A stretch of DNA of 64,000 nucleotides from CBINFS01 sp966250015 (GTDB taxonomy: Bacteria > Bacteroidota > Rhodothermia > Rhodothermales > DASSAV01). Location of the stretch: the NCBI GenBank assembly GCA_966250015.1, contig CBINFS010000003.1:1-64000 (forward strand). The letters are read 5' to 3'. This document shows, piece after piece, positions 1 through 9,486 of the stretch (positions are counted from its first letter, which is position 1; each line of letters begins with the position of its first letter). The notes under the pieces were generated by a model. It made no database searches and was not told the origin of the DNA. It was given only the letters and a program-made list of their open reading frames with translations. A program made the position numbers and the translations under genes.

Positions 1-1056
1 GGGACGTACATCTTCCCGCCGACGCCTTCTCTCCGGATCATCAGCGACATCTTTGCTTACTGCACGGAAAACGTACCGAAGTGGAATACGATTTCGATCA
101 GTGGTTACCACATCCGTGAAGCGGGCTCGACGGCCGCGCAGGAAATCGGCTTTACGCTGGCCAACGCCATTACGTACGTTGACACCGCCGTCAAGGCCGG
201 CTTGAAGGTGGACGACTTTGCACCTCGCCTTGCATTCTTCTTCGCAGCGCACACCGACGTGCTCGAAGAGGTGGCGAAGTTCCGTGCAGCACGGCGGCTT
301 TATGCCCGGATCATGAAGGAGCGGTTCGGGGCAGAAAGTCCAAAGAGCTGGATGCTCCGCTTCCACACGCAGACGGGTGGTGTTACGCTTACTGCTCAAC
401 AGCCGGAAAACAACGTCGTCCGCGTGACGCTTCAGGCGCTTGCAGCCGTCCTTGGTGGAACGCAGAGCCTCCACACCAACTCGAAAGACGAAGCCCTGGC
501 TCTTCCCACCGAGGAGAGTGTAACGGTGGCGCTCCGTACGCAGCAAATCATCGCCTTCGAGTCGGGCGTGACGAATACGATCGACCCGCTCGGTGGGAGC
601 TTCTACGTCGAAAAGCTGACGGACGAGCTCGAAGAAGAGGCGATGGACTACATCAAAAAGATCGACGAGATGGGCGGCGTCGTCCCGGCCATCGAGCAGG
701 GCTGGATCCAGCGTCAGATCGAAAACGCGGCGTACGCCTACGGGCAGTCGGTCGAAAAAGGTGAGCGCATCATCGTTGGCGTCAACAAATTCCAGTCCGA
801 CGCCGAGACGCCGATGGACCTGTTACGCATCGACGAGGCCGTCGGTGAGGCGCAGATCAACAAGGTCAAGCAGGTAAAGGCCAGCCGGGACAATGCCCTG
901 GTCGAGAAGCGGCTTCAGGCGATTGCAGAGGCTGCCCGCGGGACCGATAACCTGATGCCCTACATCCTGGATGCCGTCCGTGCCTACGCGAGCGTCGGCG
1001 AGATTTCGAATACGCTTCGTGGCGTCTTCGGAGAGTATCAAGAGAACTTTGTCTAA
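1..1056 (+). CDS. Methylmalonyl-CoA mutase, catalytic (large) subunit, 5' partial
   Basis: This is the C-terminal 351 residues of a B12-dependent acyl-CoA mutase, open from the left edge. Residues near the edge (NTISISGYHIREAG, then ANAITYV) and the later TGGVTLTAQQPENN and GGTQSLHTNS stretches are hallmark TIM-barrel motifs of the methylmalonyl-CoA mutase family, which interconverts succinyl-CoA and (R)-methylmalonyl-CoA. The protein stops right after the catalytic domain (..LRGVFGEYQENFV), with no cobalamin-binding domain (no DXHXXG) behind it, so the B12-binding part must be a separate small subunit encoded outside the window. The epimerase follows after 48 bases, which supports methylmalonyl-CoA rather than isobutyryl-CoA as substrate. 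The first ATG in view (202) is internal. Confidence 0.95.
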   Translation, partial: GTYIFPPTPSLRIISDIFAYCTENVPKWNTISISGYHIREAGSTAAQEIGFTLANAITYVDTAVKAGLKVDDFAPRLAFFFAAHTDVLEEVAKFRAARRLYARIMKERFGAESPKSWMLRFHTQTGGVTLTAQQPENNVVRVTLQALAAVLGGTQSLHTNSKDEALALPTEESVTVALRTQQIIAFESGVTNTIDPLGGSFYVEKLTDELEEEAMDYIKKIDEMGGVVPAIEQGWIQRQIENAAYAYGQSVEKGERIIVGVNKFQSDAETPMDLLRIDEAVGEAQINKVKQVKASRDNALVEKRLQAIAEAARGTDNLMPYILDAVRAYASVGEISNTLRGVFGEYQENFV

Positions 1057-1104
1057 TGGAAACCTGAACGGCAGGAGAATATCCTCTGCCGTGGAGATAA
1101 AAAC

Positions 1105-1527
1105 ATGATTCAACCAGAAGCCATCAATCACATTGGCATCGCCGTCAAGTCCATCGAGGAGCATCGCCCGTTTTACGAGCAGGTACTCGGGGCAGTCTTC
1201 GAAGGGATAGAAGAAGTGGCCGATCAGAAGGTTAAAGTCGGATTTTTCCTGGTCGGACCGAAGGGGCACGAAGTCCGGCTCGAGCTGCTCGAGCCGACGT
1301 CACCGGATTCCACAATCGCCACCTTCATCGAGAAAAGGGGAGAGGGGATGCATCACGTGGCGTACACGGTCAACAACATTCAGAATCGGCTCGACGAGCT
1401 GAAAGCGAACGGTGTGCGACTGATCGACGAGAAGCCGCGCCCGGGCGCCCATCACACGCAGATTGCGTTTCTGCATCCGAAGAGCACCGGTGGCGTGTTG
1501 ACCGAGCTTTGTGAGCCCCAAAACTAA
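1105..1527 (+). CDS. mce: Methylmalonyl-CoA epimerase
   Basis: A 140-residue protein of the vicinal-oxygen-chelate fold, the usual length for the epimerase that interconverts (R)- and (S)-methylmalonyl-CoA. It starts with INHIGIAV and has a second half starting GMHHVAYTV. Probable metal ligands are His9, Glu60, His83 or His84, and Glu134 in LTELCEP, spaced as in the family. A GGAG ribosome-binding site lies 8 bases before the ATG. The short gap to the mutase holds an inverted repeat (CGGCAG at 1069-1074, CTGCCG at 1086-1091) that could form a small intra-operon hairpin. It supplies the stereoisomer link between the mutase upstream and the decarboxylase downstream. Confidence 0.95.
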   Translation: MIQPEAINHIGIAVKSIEEHRPFYEQVLGAVFEGIEEVADQKVKVGFFLVGPKGHEVRLELLEPTSPDSTIATFIEKRGEGMHHVAYTVNNIQNRLDELKANGVRLIDEKPRPGAHHTQIAFLHPKSTGGVLTELCEPQN

Positions 1528-1575
1528 GTTTATCTCTTACAAGAAAAGAAAAAACCATAATAGAGGTTTGTTGCA

Positions 1576-3147
<1,572 letters not shown>

Positions 3148-3165
3148 TTTAGAGGAATACCTGAG

Positions 3166-3573
3166 ATGTCAATACTCTGGATACCGGGGTTGCTATTGCT
3201 CCAGGTCGAGCCTTCGGCTGCAACAGGTGACGGCGATCCATTTGCCCTCATGGCGGTGGGTCTGGGTGTCGTTTTCACTGCCCTGGCCGTTGTCGGTTTG
3301 TTTCTCAATTTCCTGGGGAAACTAACGGACAGGTTAGACGAGCAGACGAATGAAACTGGAAATGCCGTTGAATCGGTTATCGCGCCAATCACGGACGAAG
3401 GCGTAATAGACGCAAAAACGGTCGCGATACTCTCAGCAGCTGCATTCGCAGCGATTGGACGACCGGTCCGCGTTCAACGGATCAGACTCTTACAACATAC
3501 CACCACATCGGCGTGGGCAGGTGCAGGCCGCACCTCCGTCCAGTCGTCGCACAACATTAGAAGATCATTATGA
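3166..3573 (+). CDS. Na+-pump decarboxylase gamma/delta subunit (OadG/MmdD family)
   Basis: A 135-residue protein with one strong membrane helix (about residues 27-49, LMAVGLGVVFTALAVVGLFL) after a short periplasmic stretch. A linker follows, then a conserved C-terminal piece (AAAFAAIGRPVRVQRIRLL ... WAGAGRTSVQSSHNIRR) typical of OadG-family subunits in Bacteroidota. This subunit holds the complex together at the membrane. Its stop codon overlaps the start of the biotin-carrier gene in an ATGA arrangement, indicating translational coupling. The family is poorly conserved in sequence, so the call rests on topology, the C-terminal motif and the gene order. Confidence 0.85.
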   Translation: MSILWIPGLLLLQVEPSAATGDGDPFALMAVGLGVVFTALAVVGLFLNFLGKLTDRLDEQTNETGNAVESVIAPITDEGVIDAKTVAILSAAAFAAIGRPVRVQRIRLLQHTTTSAWAGAGRTSVQSSHNIRRSL

Positions 3574-3953
3574 AATTGCGCATAACAATAGAGGACGTCA
3601 GTTACGAAGTCGAAGTCGAAGTATTGGAAGGTGACGCGCCCGGGGCAGTCGTTTCGGCTCCGAGCCCGGTTTCGCAGCCTGCCCCGGCAGCAGCACCGGT
3701 AGCACGTCCGTCGACCCCCCAACCGAGTGCCGGTTCGGACGATAAAGTTTGCAAGAGCCCGATCGCCGGAACGATCATCTCGCTGAAGGTCAAGCCGGGA
3801 GACAAGGTAGCCGTGAATCAGACGCTGATGATCATGGAAGCCATGAAGATGGAGACCAACATTGCGTCGCCGGTCGCCGGCGTCGTCAAGACAATCCACG
3901 TGAAGCCCGGCGATGCCGTGAAGCAAGGTCAGCTGCTCGTTGACTTTAACTAA
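3570..3953 (+). CDS. Biotin carboxyl carrier subunit of the decarboxylase (MmdC-like)
   Basis: A 127-residue biotinyl protein. Residues 1-27 form a short N-terminal beta segment, residues 28-57 are a Pro/Ala-rich flexible linker, and residues 60-127 are a biotinyl/lipoyl domain. The biotin-accepting lysine is Lys93 in the perfect AMKM motif (IMEAMKMETN). It shuttles carboxyl groups from the MmdA site to the membrane beta subunit. The reading frame begins inside the stop codon of the gamma subunit gene. No biotin carboxylase domain or gene is attached, as expected for a decarboxylase rather than a carboxylase. Confidence 0.93.
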   Translation: MKLRITIEDVSYEVEVEVLEGDAPGAVVSAPSPVSQPAPAAAPVARPSTPQPSAGSDDKVCKSPIAGTIISLKVKPGDKVAVNQTLMIMEAMKMETNIASPVAGVVKTIHVKPGDAVKQGQLLVDFN

Positions 3954-4058
3954 AACGGCTTTCGTAGATCTGATTCCATTCACCTGCGGGTATTGATAGA
4001 AGGAGACCGGGAAAGAAATTGAATCGTGGAGCTCTGCGTTGGAGGTGAGATAACCGTG

Positions 4059-4094
4059 ATGGCACGCTCCTTTGTTCCGCGGCCCTTCGATTAG
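4059..4094 (+). other. Possible 11-codon leader ORF in frame with the decarboxylase beta gene
   Basis: The 162-base gap before the beta subunit contains GGAGGTGAGATAACC, the best Shine-Dalgarno sequence in the gap, placed correctly for GTG (4056) or ATG (4059). The ORF reads MARSFVPRPFD and ends at TAG (4092). It lies in the same frame as the beta gene, whose ATG is only 24 bases past the TAG and has no good ribosome site of its own. It may be a coupling leader peptide, or a former longer N-terminus cut by an amber codon. I have no homology support for the peptide. Confidence 0.35.
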
Positions 4095-4115
4095 CCCGCA
4101 ACGGCTATAACGTCG

Positions 4116-5570
4116 ATGCTTGACCTATTAACAACATTCTTGAGTGACTCGGGATTCGGCCAGTTCCACTGGACGAATGGTGTGATGCTGCTCATAGGGT
4201 TGCTGTTTCTTTATCTGGCGATAAAGAAGCACTACGAGCCCTTACTGTTGATCCCGATCGGATTTGGTATACTTATCGGCAACATTCCGTATGACGTCAG
4301 CAAGCTCAGCCTGGGTGTCTACGATGGGCCCGTAAGCCAGGAAGACCTTGCTTGGTACACAACAGACGATTCGCTTCAGGTACAGGACGTCGTCATTCCA
4401 CCCTGGAGCTTGATTTATTCGCCCGATTCTACGAACAACCCCGTTACTCGCCGGCCTTTCCTCTTCCGGGACTTTGTTGAGGAAGGGAAAGCGGTAATGG
4501 TCAATACCAAGTCGAAGCTGTACTACACCGGGGAGTTTGACGAACCTGGCGTCAAGGAGTACCGGCAGGGACGACAAGTGCTCGTAATCAAACAGGCGGA
4601 AGACAACCGTTACCCGACGGTCGTGCCGCCTTCGTCGCTCGATTCCTGGGCTGCCAGTGTACTCTGGATGATCTACCGAGGAGTCGAGTGGGGCTTCTTT
4701 CCACCCCTGATCTTCCTGGGTATAGGTGCTCTGACCGACTTTGGCCCGCTCCTCAGCAATCCAAGGACGATTCTACTGGGTGCAGCGGCACAGTTCGGCA
4801 TTTTCGGCGCCTACCTGCTCGCTCTGTATTTCGGGTTTACGCCGGCGGAAGCCGGGTCGATCGGGATCATCGGAGGTGCGGACGGGCCTACGGCCATATT
4901 CGTTGCGACTCGTCTGGCGCCGGACCTTCTCGGAGCCGTAGCGCTCTCAGCGTACAGCTACATGGCCATGGTGCCATTCATCCAGCCGCCAATCATGCGA
5001 CTGCTGACGACCAAGAAGGAGCGTCTCATCCGGATGCCGCAGGCGAAGGAAGCGTCGAAGACGGTGCGGGTGATTTTCCCCATCGTCGGGTTCATCCTTA
5101 CGGCCTTTATTGCGAACGCCGCACTGCCTCTCCTTGGGATGCTGTTCTTTGGCAACCTGCTTAAGGAAAGCCTGGTGACGGACCGTCTGGCCAAGACTGC
5201 CGGTACGACGTTCGTTGACATCATTACGATTCTGCTCGGCCTTACGGTGGGCGCCAAGACGCAGGCCAGCACATTCCTGACCCCACAGACCGTGTACATT
5301 TTCATTCTGGGTATTCTGGCCTTTACACTGGCAACGGCGGGTGGTGTGTTGTTTGCTAAACTTATGAACTTGCTCTCCAAGAACAAGATCAATCCACTCA
5401 TCGGCGCTGCAGGTGTATCGGCGGTGCCAATGGCCGCCCGCGTCGTACAGAAGGTAGCGAGTGAGGAAGATCCTCAGAATTACCTACTCATGAACGCGAT
5501 GGGGCCGAATGTGGCGGGTGTGATCGGATCAGCGGTGGCGGCTGGAGTGCTGTTGTCCTACTTCATGTAG
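4116..5570 (+). CDS. mmdB: Na+-translocating decarboxylase beta subunit (OadB/MmdB/GcdB family)
   Basis: A 484-residue multi-pass membrane protein that decarboxylates carboxybiotin and exports Na+. Family signatures are clear: FFPPLIFLGIGALTDFGPLL, then GGADGPTAIFVATRLAP with the Na+/H+-site aspartate (Asp256), then YSYMAMVPFIQPPIMRLLTT, and NPLIGAAGVSAVPMAARVVQ near the end. It is longer than a typical OadB of roughly 375-435 residues. The extra length is a polar segment of about 115 residues (roughly 60-178) between the second membrane helix and the FFPPLIF region. The ATG lacks a clear ribosome site and lies 24 bases after an in-frame TAG that ends a well-initiated 11-codon ORF. Neighbours define it as the pump subunit of methylmalonyl-CoA decarboxylase. 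Confidence 0.93.
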   Translation: MLDLLTTFLSDSGFGQFHWTNGVMLLIGLLFLYLAIKKHYEPLLLIPIGFGILIGNIPYDVSKLSLGVYDGPVSQEDLAWYTTDDSLQVQDVVIPPWSLIYSPDSTNNPVTRRPFLFRDFVEEGKAVMVNTKSKLYYTGEFDEPGVKEYRQGRQVLVIKQAEDNRYPTVVPPSSLDSWAASVLWMIYRGVEWGFFPPLIFLGIGALTDFGPLLSNPRTILLGAAAQFGIFGAYLLALYFGFTPAEAGSIGIIGGADGPTAIFVATRLAPDLLGAVALSAYSYMAMVPFIQPPIMRLLTTKKERLIRMPQAKEASKTVRVIFPIVGFILTAFIANAALPLLGMLFFGNLLKESLVTDRLAKTAGTTFVDIITILLGLTVGAKTQASTFLTPQTVYIFILGILAFTLATAGGVLFAKLMNLLSKNKINPLIGAAGVSAVPMAARVVQKVASEEDPQNYLLMNAMGPNVAGVIGSAVAAGVLLSYFM

Positions 5571-5626
5571 TCCGGACCCACTTCTTCGGAAAGCACTACC
5601 GCTGAAAACTTACTATAAATAGTTCC

Positions 5627-7117
5627 ATGACCCATACCAACCATATACCGCAGATAACGGCAGAGGAAGCTGCGGAGATGATATTTGACGGCGCCACGAT
5701 TGGTTTTTCCGGCTTTACCCCTGCGGGAGCCGTGAAGGCCGTACCCCTCGCGCTGGCAAAACGTGCAAAAGAGGTTCACGCCAACGGCGGCTCTTTACGC
5801 GTCCGCGTCCTGACGGGCGCGTCGACGGGGAAGAACCTCGATGAGGAGCTCGCACAGGCAAACGCCATCGCATGGCGCGCGCCATACCAGTCGTCGAAGA
5901 CGCTACGTAAACGAATCAATGCCCAGGAAACACAATTTGTGGACATGCACCTTTCGCACGTTCCGCAAATGGTCGAGTTTGGTTTCTTCGGGAAAATTGA
6001 TTTCGCGATCGTCGAGGCAGTCGACGTGACGGCCGACGGGCGCATCTACCTGTCGACGTCAGTGGGAGCGAGCCCAACATACCTGAAGCACGCCGAGAAG
6101 GTGATCGTCGAAATCAACGAGCACCATTCAAAGCGCCTCTGGGAGATGCACGACATCGTGACGCTTCCGCGGCCTCCGTTCCGAAATCCCATCCCGATCC
6201 ACCATCCGCTTTCGAAGATCGGTACGCCGTTCGTTTCGATCGATCCAAAGAAGATTGTGGGTATCGTCCGCACCGACGAGCCGGACGGCGTTGCAGGGTT
6301 CGACGAGCCGGATGAGGTGAGCGAGAAGATTGCGGGCCACGTCGTTCGCTTCCTGCTAGACGAGCTTCACGCCGGCCGTATTCCGCCGGACTTCCTGCCC
6401 TTGCAGTCTGGCGTAGGCAACGTCGCAAACGCTGTGATGGCAGGCCTCGGGAAAAGCGACGTGCCGCCGTTCTACATGTACAGCGAGGTCTTCCAGGACG
6501 CCCTGGTCGACCTGATGGAGAACGAGCGGTTGTTGGGCGCGTCCACGACGAGCCTGACCCTGAGCGAGCCGCAGCTCCAGCGGATCTACGGGAACATGAA
6601 CTTCTTCGGATCCCGCATCGTGTTACGGCCGCAGGAGCTATCGAACAACCCGGGCATCGTCCGCCGTCTTGGCGTGATTGCGATCAACACGGCACTCGAG
6701 GTGGACATCTACGGAAACGCCAACTCGACGCACGTGGCCGGAACGCAGCTCATGAACGGGATCGGCGGATCGGGCGACTTCGTCAGGAACGCATACATGT
6801 CGATCATGGTGTGTCCGAGCGTCGCCAAGGGGGGCGCCATCTCGGCGGTTGTCCCGATGGTTTCGCATACGGACCACAACGAGCATTCGGTGCAGATCAT
6901 CGTGACCGAGCAGGGGCTCGCCGACCTTCGCGGGAAAGGTCCGATCGAGCGGGCTCACACGATCATCGAGCAGTGCGCCAATCCTATGTACAAGGACTAC
7001 TTGCGGAAATACCTCGAAAAGGCCAGGATGGGGCACATCAGCCACGACCTCAATTCTTGCTTCGATTTGCATCGGAGCTTGATCGAGACCGGAAGCATGC
7101 TGAGCGCCATCGAGTAG
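5627..7117 (+). CDS. Acetyl-CoA hydrolase/transferase family enzyme, probable propionyl-CoA:succinate (or succinyl-CoA:acetate) CoA-transferase
   Basis: A 496-residue class I CoA-transferase of the ScpC/AarC/Ach1 group. The predicted catalytic glutamate is Glu287 in YSEVFQD. Also present are SGVGNVANAVMAGLG, the oxyanion/CoA loop GIGGSGDFVRNA, and the late block IIVTEQGLADLRGKGP. Placed directly after mutase, epimerase and decarboxylase, it would swap CoA between propionyl-CoA and succinate, closing a succinate-to-propionate cycle as in the E. coli scpABC set. Succinyl-CoA:acetate transfer, with a role in the TCA cycle, is the main alternative, because family members are not separable by eye. 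The gene ends the operon, with a strong terminator 22 bases downstream. Confidence 0.85.
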   Translation: MTHTNHIPQITAEEAAEMIFDGATIGFSGFTPAGAVKAVPLALAKRAKEVHANGGSLRVRVLTGASTGKNLDEELAQANAIAWRAPYQSSKTLRKRINAQETQFVDMHLSHVPQMVEFGFFGKIDFAIVEAVDVTADGRIYLSTSVGASPTYLKHAEKVIVEINEHHSKRLWEMHDIVTLPRPPFRNPIPIHHPLSKIGTPFVSIDPKKIVGIVRTDEPDGVAGFDEPDEVSEKIAGHVVRFLLDELHAGRIPPDFLPLQSGVGNVANAVMAGLGKSDVPPFYMYSEVFQDALVDLMENERLLGASTTSLTLSEPQLQRIYGNMNFFGSRIVLRPQELSNNPGIVRRLGVIAINTALEVDIYGNANSTHVAGTQLMNGIGGSGDFVRNAYMSIMVCPSVAKGGAISAVVPMVSHTDHNEHSVQIIVTEQGLADLRGKGPIERAHTIIEQCANPMYKDYLRKYLEKARMGHISHDLNSCFDLHRSLIETGSMLSAIE

Positions 7118-7138
7118 TCGGAATGACAAGAAGAATGC

Positions 7139-7177
7139 GGGGAGCCGGGATAAACCGGCTCCCCGTTTGTATTTTTT
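7139..7177 (+). terminator. Rho-independent terminator of the methylmalonyl-CoA operon
   Basis: A perfect 10-bp stem, GGGGAGCCGG (7139-7148) with CCGGCTCCCC (7155-7164), a GATAAA loop, and the T-rich tail GTTTGTATTTTTT. It sits right after the CoA-transferase stop. Confidence 0.92.
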
Positions 7178-7217
7178 AGCGCCGCCAGTTATTCGCCCAT
7201 CCCAATCCGTAATCTCT

Positions 7218-8129
7218 ATGAAGTCGTACAGCCTGTCGTTTCTTCTTTTAGTGCTTTTCGTCGCACTTATATCCGGTCCTGCTTGCGCTCAGGACGGCTC
7301 TGTCGGGAAGGTGATCAAGCTTTGGGAGGGGGGAGCGCCCGGTGCGCTCGGAGACACAGAACGCGACCAGCCGACGATCACCGTGTCATTGCCGGAAGGC
7401 GAGTCTGCGAACCGGTCTGCGGTAGTGGTTTGTCCCGGTGGAGGCTACGGAGCGCTCGCCTTCAATCACGAGGGTATTCAGGTTGCGCGGTGGCTCAATT
7501 CGCTCGGCGTGGCTGCCGTTATTTTGCGGTACCGGTACGGACCGCAGTACGGGCATCCTATTCCCCTGGGAGACGCCCAGCGTGCCGTTCGAATGACAAG
7601 GTGGCACGCAAAAGAGTGGGGTATCGATCCTGACCGCATCGGCATCATGGGCTTTTCGGCAGGCGGACACCTCGCCTCAACGGCAGGGACTCACTTCGAT
7701 AGCGGCAACCCGGACAGCGAGGACGAGATAGACCGGGTAAGCTCGCGGCCTGACTTCATGATCCTCATCTACCCGGTCATTTCGATGCTCGACGGGGTTA
7801 CCCATGAGGGTTCCCGGCGCAATTTGCTTGGCGAACATCCCGATCCGGAGCTGTTGTGGCTCCTCTCCAACGAAAAGCAGGTTTCTCCGAACACACCTCC
7901 AACCTTCCTGGTCCATACGACCGAGGACGAGGCCGTACCGGTGGAGAACAGCCTCCGGTTCTATCGTGCGCTCGTCGAGGCAGGCGTTCCGGCCGAGATG
8001 CACGTTTACGAGCGCGGCAGGCACGGATTCGGGCTGGCGCCGGGCGACAGTGTACTTTCGACGTGGCCGAAGCATGCCGCCATGTGGCTTGAGTCGCACG
8101 GATTTATCATCCCTGCGCCCAATGAGTAA
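7218..8129 (+). CDS. Secreted alpha/beta hydrolase (esterase, acetylxylan-esterase-like)
   Basis: About 303 residues from ATG 7218, chosen because it begins a Sec signal peptide (MKSYSLSFLLLVLFVALISG..ACAQ, cleavage likely after ACA). The longer in-frame start at 7167 would overlap the terminator. The mature part is an alpha/beta hydrolase with the oxyanion element CPGGGYG, nucleophile Ser147 in GFSAGGH, an acid near TTEDEAVPV and catalytic His269 in RHGFG. This pattern matches BD-FAE/acetylxylan-esterase-like enzymes that deacylate plant or algal polysaccharides, but the substrate is not readable. It is monocistronic between two terminators. Confidence 0.85.
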   Translation: MKSYSLSFLLLVLFVALISGPACAQDGSVGKVIKLWEGGAPGALGDTERDQPTITVSLPEGESANRSAVVVCPGGGYGALAFNHEGIQVARWLNSLGVAAVILRYRYGPQYGHPIPLGDAQRAVRMTRWHAKEWGIDPDRIGIMGFSAGGHLASTAGTHFDSGNPDSEDEIDRVSSRPDFMILIYPVISMLDGVTHEGSRRNLLGEHPDPELLWLLSNEKQVSPNTPPTFLVHTTEDEAVPVENSLRFYRALVEAGVPAEMHVYERGRHGFGLAPGDSVLSTWPKHAAMWLESHGFIIPAPNE

Positions 8130-8130
8130 A

Positions 8131-8167
8131 AAAACGGGCGCGCGGTAAGAAAACCGGCGCCCGTTTT
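8131..8167. terminator. Bidirectional terminator between esterase and gltA
   Basis: A perfect 11-bp inverted repeat, AAAACGGGCGC (8131-8141) with GCGCCCGTTTT (8157-8167), giving a T-rich tail on both strands. It lies between two convergent stop codons (8129 and 8191) and serves both genes. Confidence 0.93.
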
Positions 8168-8190
8168 TATTTGGTCGGAAGGCTTTTTCG

Positions 8191-9486
8191 TCAAGAATAG
8201 ACCGGAGTCTTCGAACGCTCTTCGATCGGGACGTAGGAGCGGGCGGTGTGCCCCGTGTAGATCTGACGTGGGCGGTGGATCCGCGAGTTCGGATCTTCTC
8301 TCATCTCTTTCCACTGGGCGATCCAACCGGGCAGGCGGCCCATGGCGAACATCACGGTAAACATGTTGGTCGGGATGCCCATAGCCCGATAGAGCAGGCC
8401 GCTGTAGAAATCCACGTTCGGGTACAGCTTACGCTCGATGAAGTATTCGTCTTCGAGTGCGACGCGTTCGAGGTTTTTCGCGACCTCGAAAAGCGGATCT
8501 TCGTGTCCCAGCTCTGCAAAAACCCGGTCAGCAGCAGCCTTGACGATTTTCGCGCGCGGATCGAACTCGCGGTAAACCCGGTGGCCGAACCCCATGAGGC
8601 GGAAATTATCCTCTTTGTTTTTCGCTTTTTCGACGTACTTCTTGTAGTTGCCGCCGTCGTCACGGATCATTTCGAGCTGGTGAATCACCTCCTGATTTGC
8701 TGCGCCATGCAGGGGGCCAGAAAGGGCGCTGATCCCGGCTGATATGGAGGCAAACAGGTCAGCCCCACTACTGCCTACCATCCGAACGGTCGAGGTGCTA
8801 CAGTTTTGCTCGTGATCGGCGTGCAGAATGAGCAGCATGTCGAGGGTTTCCTCGAGGATTTTCGGGACCTCGTACTCTTCGGTCGGGACGGCAAACATCA
8901 TGTGGAGAAAGTTGCCTGTGTAGCTCAGGTCGTTTCGGGGATACATGAACGGCTGGCCAACCGATTTTTTGTACGAGAAGGCGGCGATCGTCCGGATCTT
9001 GGAGAGGAGGCGAATGATGTTGGTTTTGAGCTCTTCGGGACAGCAGGACTGCGAGTAATAGGCCGACAGAGACGCCACCATCGAGCAGAGGACGCTCATG
9101 GGGTGGGCATGCGGCGGGAACCCTTCAAAGAACTTTTTCTGATCTTCGGGAATGAGACTATGGTATTTGAGGGCGCGCTCGTCTTCCTCAAGCTCTTCCT
9201 GCGTTGGGAGCTCGCCGTGGATCAGGAGATGGCACACCTCGACGAAGGTGGACGACTCCGCCAGCTCTTCAATGGGGTATCCCCGGTAGCGGAGAATGCC
9301 TTTTTCGCCGTCGATGTAGGTAATGGCACTTTCGCAGGATCCCGTATTTCCGTAACCGGAGTCGAGGGTAATGGCGCCAGTCTGAGACCGAAGATTCCGG
9401 ATGTCGATCGCAACTTCACCTTCCGAACCGACGACAACCGGTAGATCGTACTGTTTGCCGTCCAGCATTAACTGAGCTTTTTTCAT
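8191..9486 (-). CDS. gltA: Citrate synthase
   Basis: A 431-residue citrate synthase, condensing oxaloacetate with acetyl-CoA at the entry to the TCA cycle. Length and motifs fit the large hexameric bacterial type: GILRYRGYPIEELA near residue 65, HADHEQNCSTSTVRMVGSS, LSGPLHGAANQEV with a catalytic histidine, GFGHRVYREFDPRA with the second histidine and the aspartate, and RPRQIYTG near the end. The start is supported by an AGAGGGAG ribosome site (9494-9501, minus strand) about 7 bases before the ATG. It is monocistronic, with a long upstream region containing an inverted repeat. Confidence 0.97.
   Translation of the reverse strand: MKKAQLMLDGKQYDLPVVVGSEGEVAIDIRNLRSQTGAITLDSGYGNTGSCESAITYIDGEKGILRYRGYPIEELAESSTFVEVCHLLIHGELPTQEELEEDERALKYHSLIPEDQKKFFEGFPPHAHPMSVLCSMVASLSAYYSQSCCPEELKTNIIRLLSKIRTIAAFSYKKSVGQPFMYPRNDLSYTGNFLHMMFAVPTEEYEVPKILEETLDMLLILHADHEQNCSTSTVRMVGSSGADLFASISAGISALSGPLHGAANQEVIHQLEMIRDDGGNYKKYVEKAKNKEDNFRLMGFGHRVYREFDPRAKIVKAAADRVFAELGHEDPLFEVAKNLERVALEDEYFIERKLYPNVDFYSGLLYRAMGIPTNMFTVMFAMGRLPGWIAQWKEMREDPNSRIHRPRQIYTGHTARSYVPIEERSKTPVYS

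Noticed and set aside
202..1056. ATG 202 as the start of the first gene
   Set aside because: The frame is open to base 1 and encodes conserved mutase sequence before 202, so it is an internal methionine in a partial gene.
823..1269. Minus-strand ORF of 148 codons across the mutase/epimerase junction
   Set aside because: It lies opposite two well-supported genes and has no recognisable domain; such antisense ORFs recur throughout this GC-rich window.
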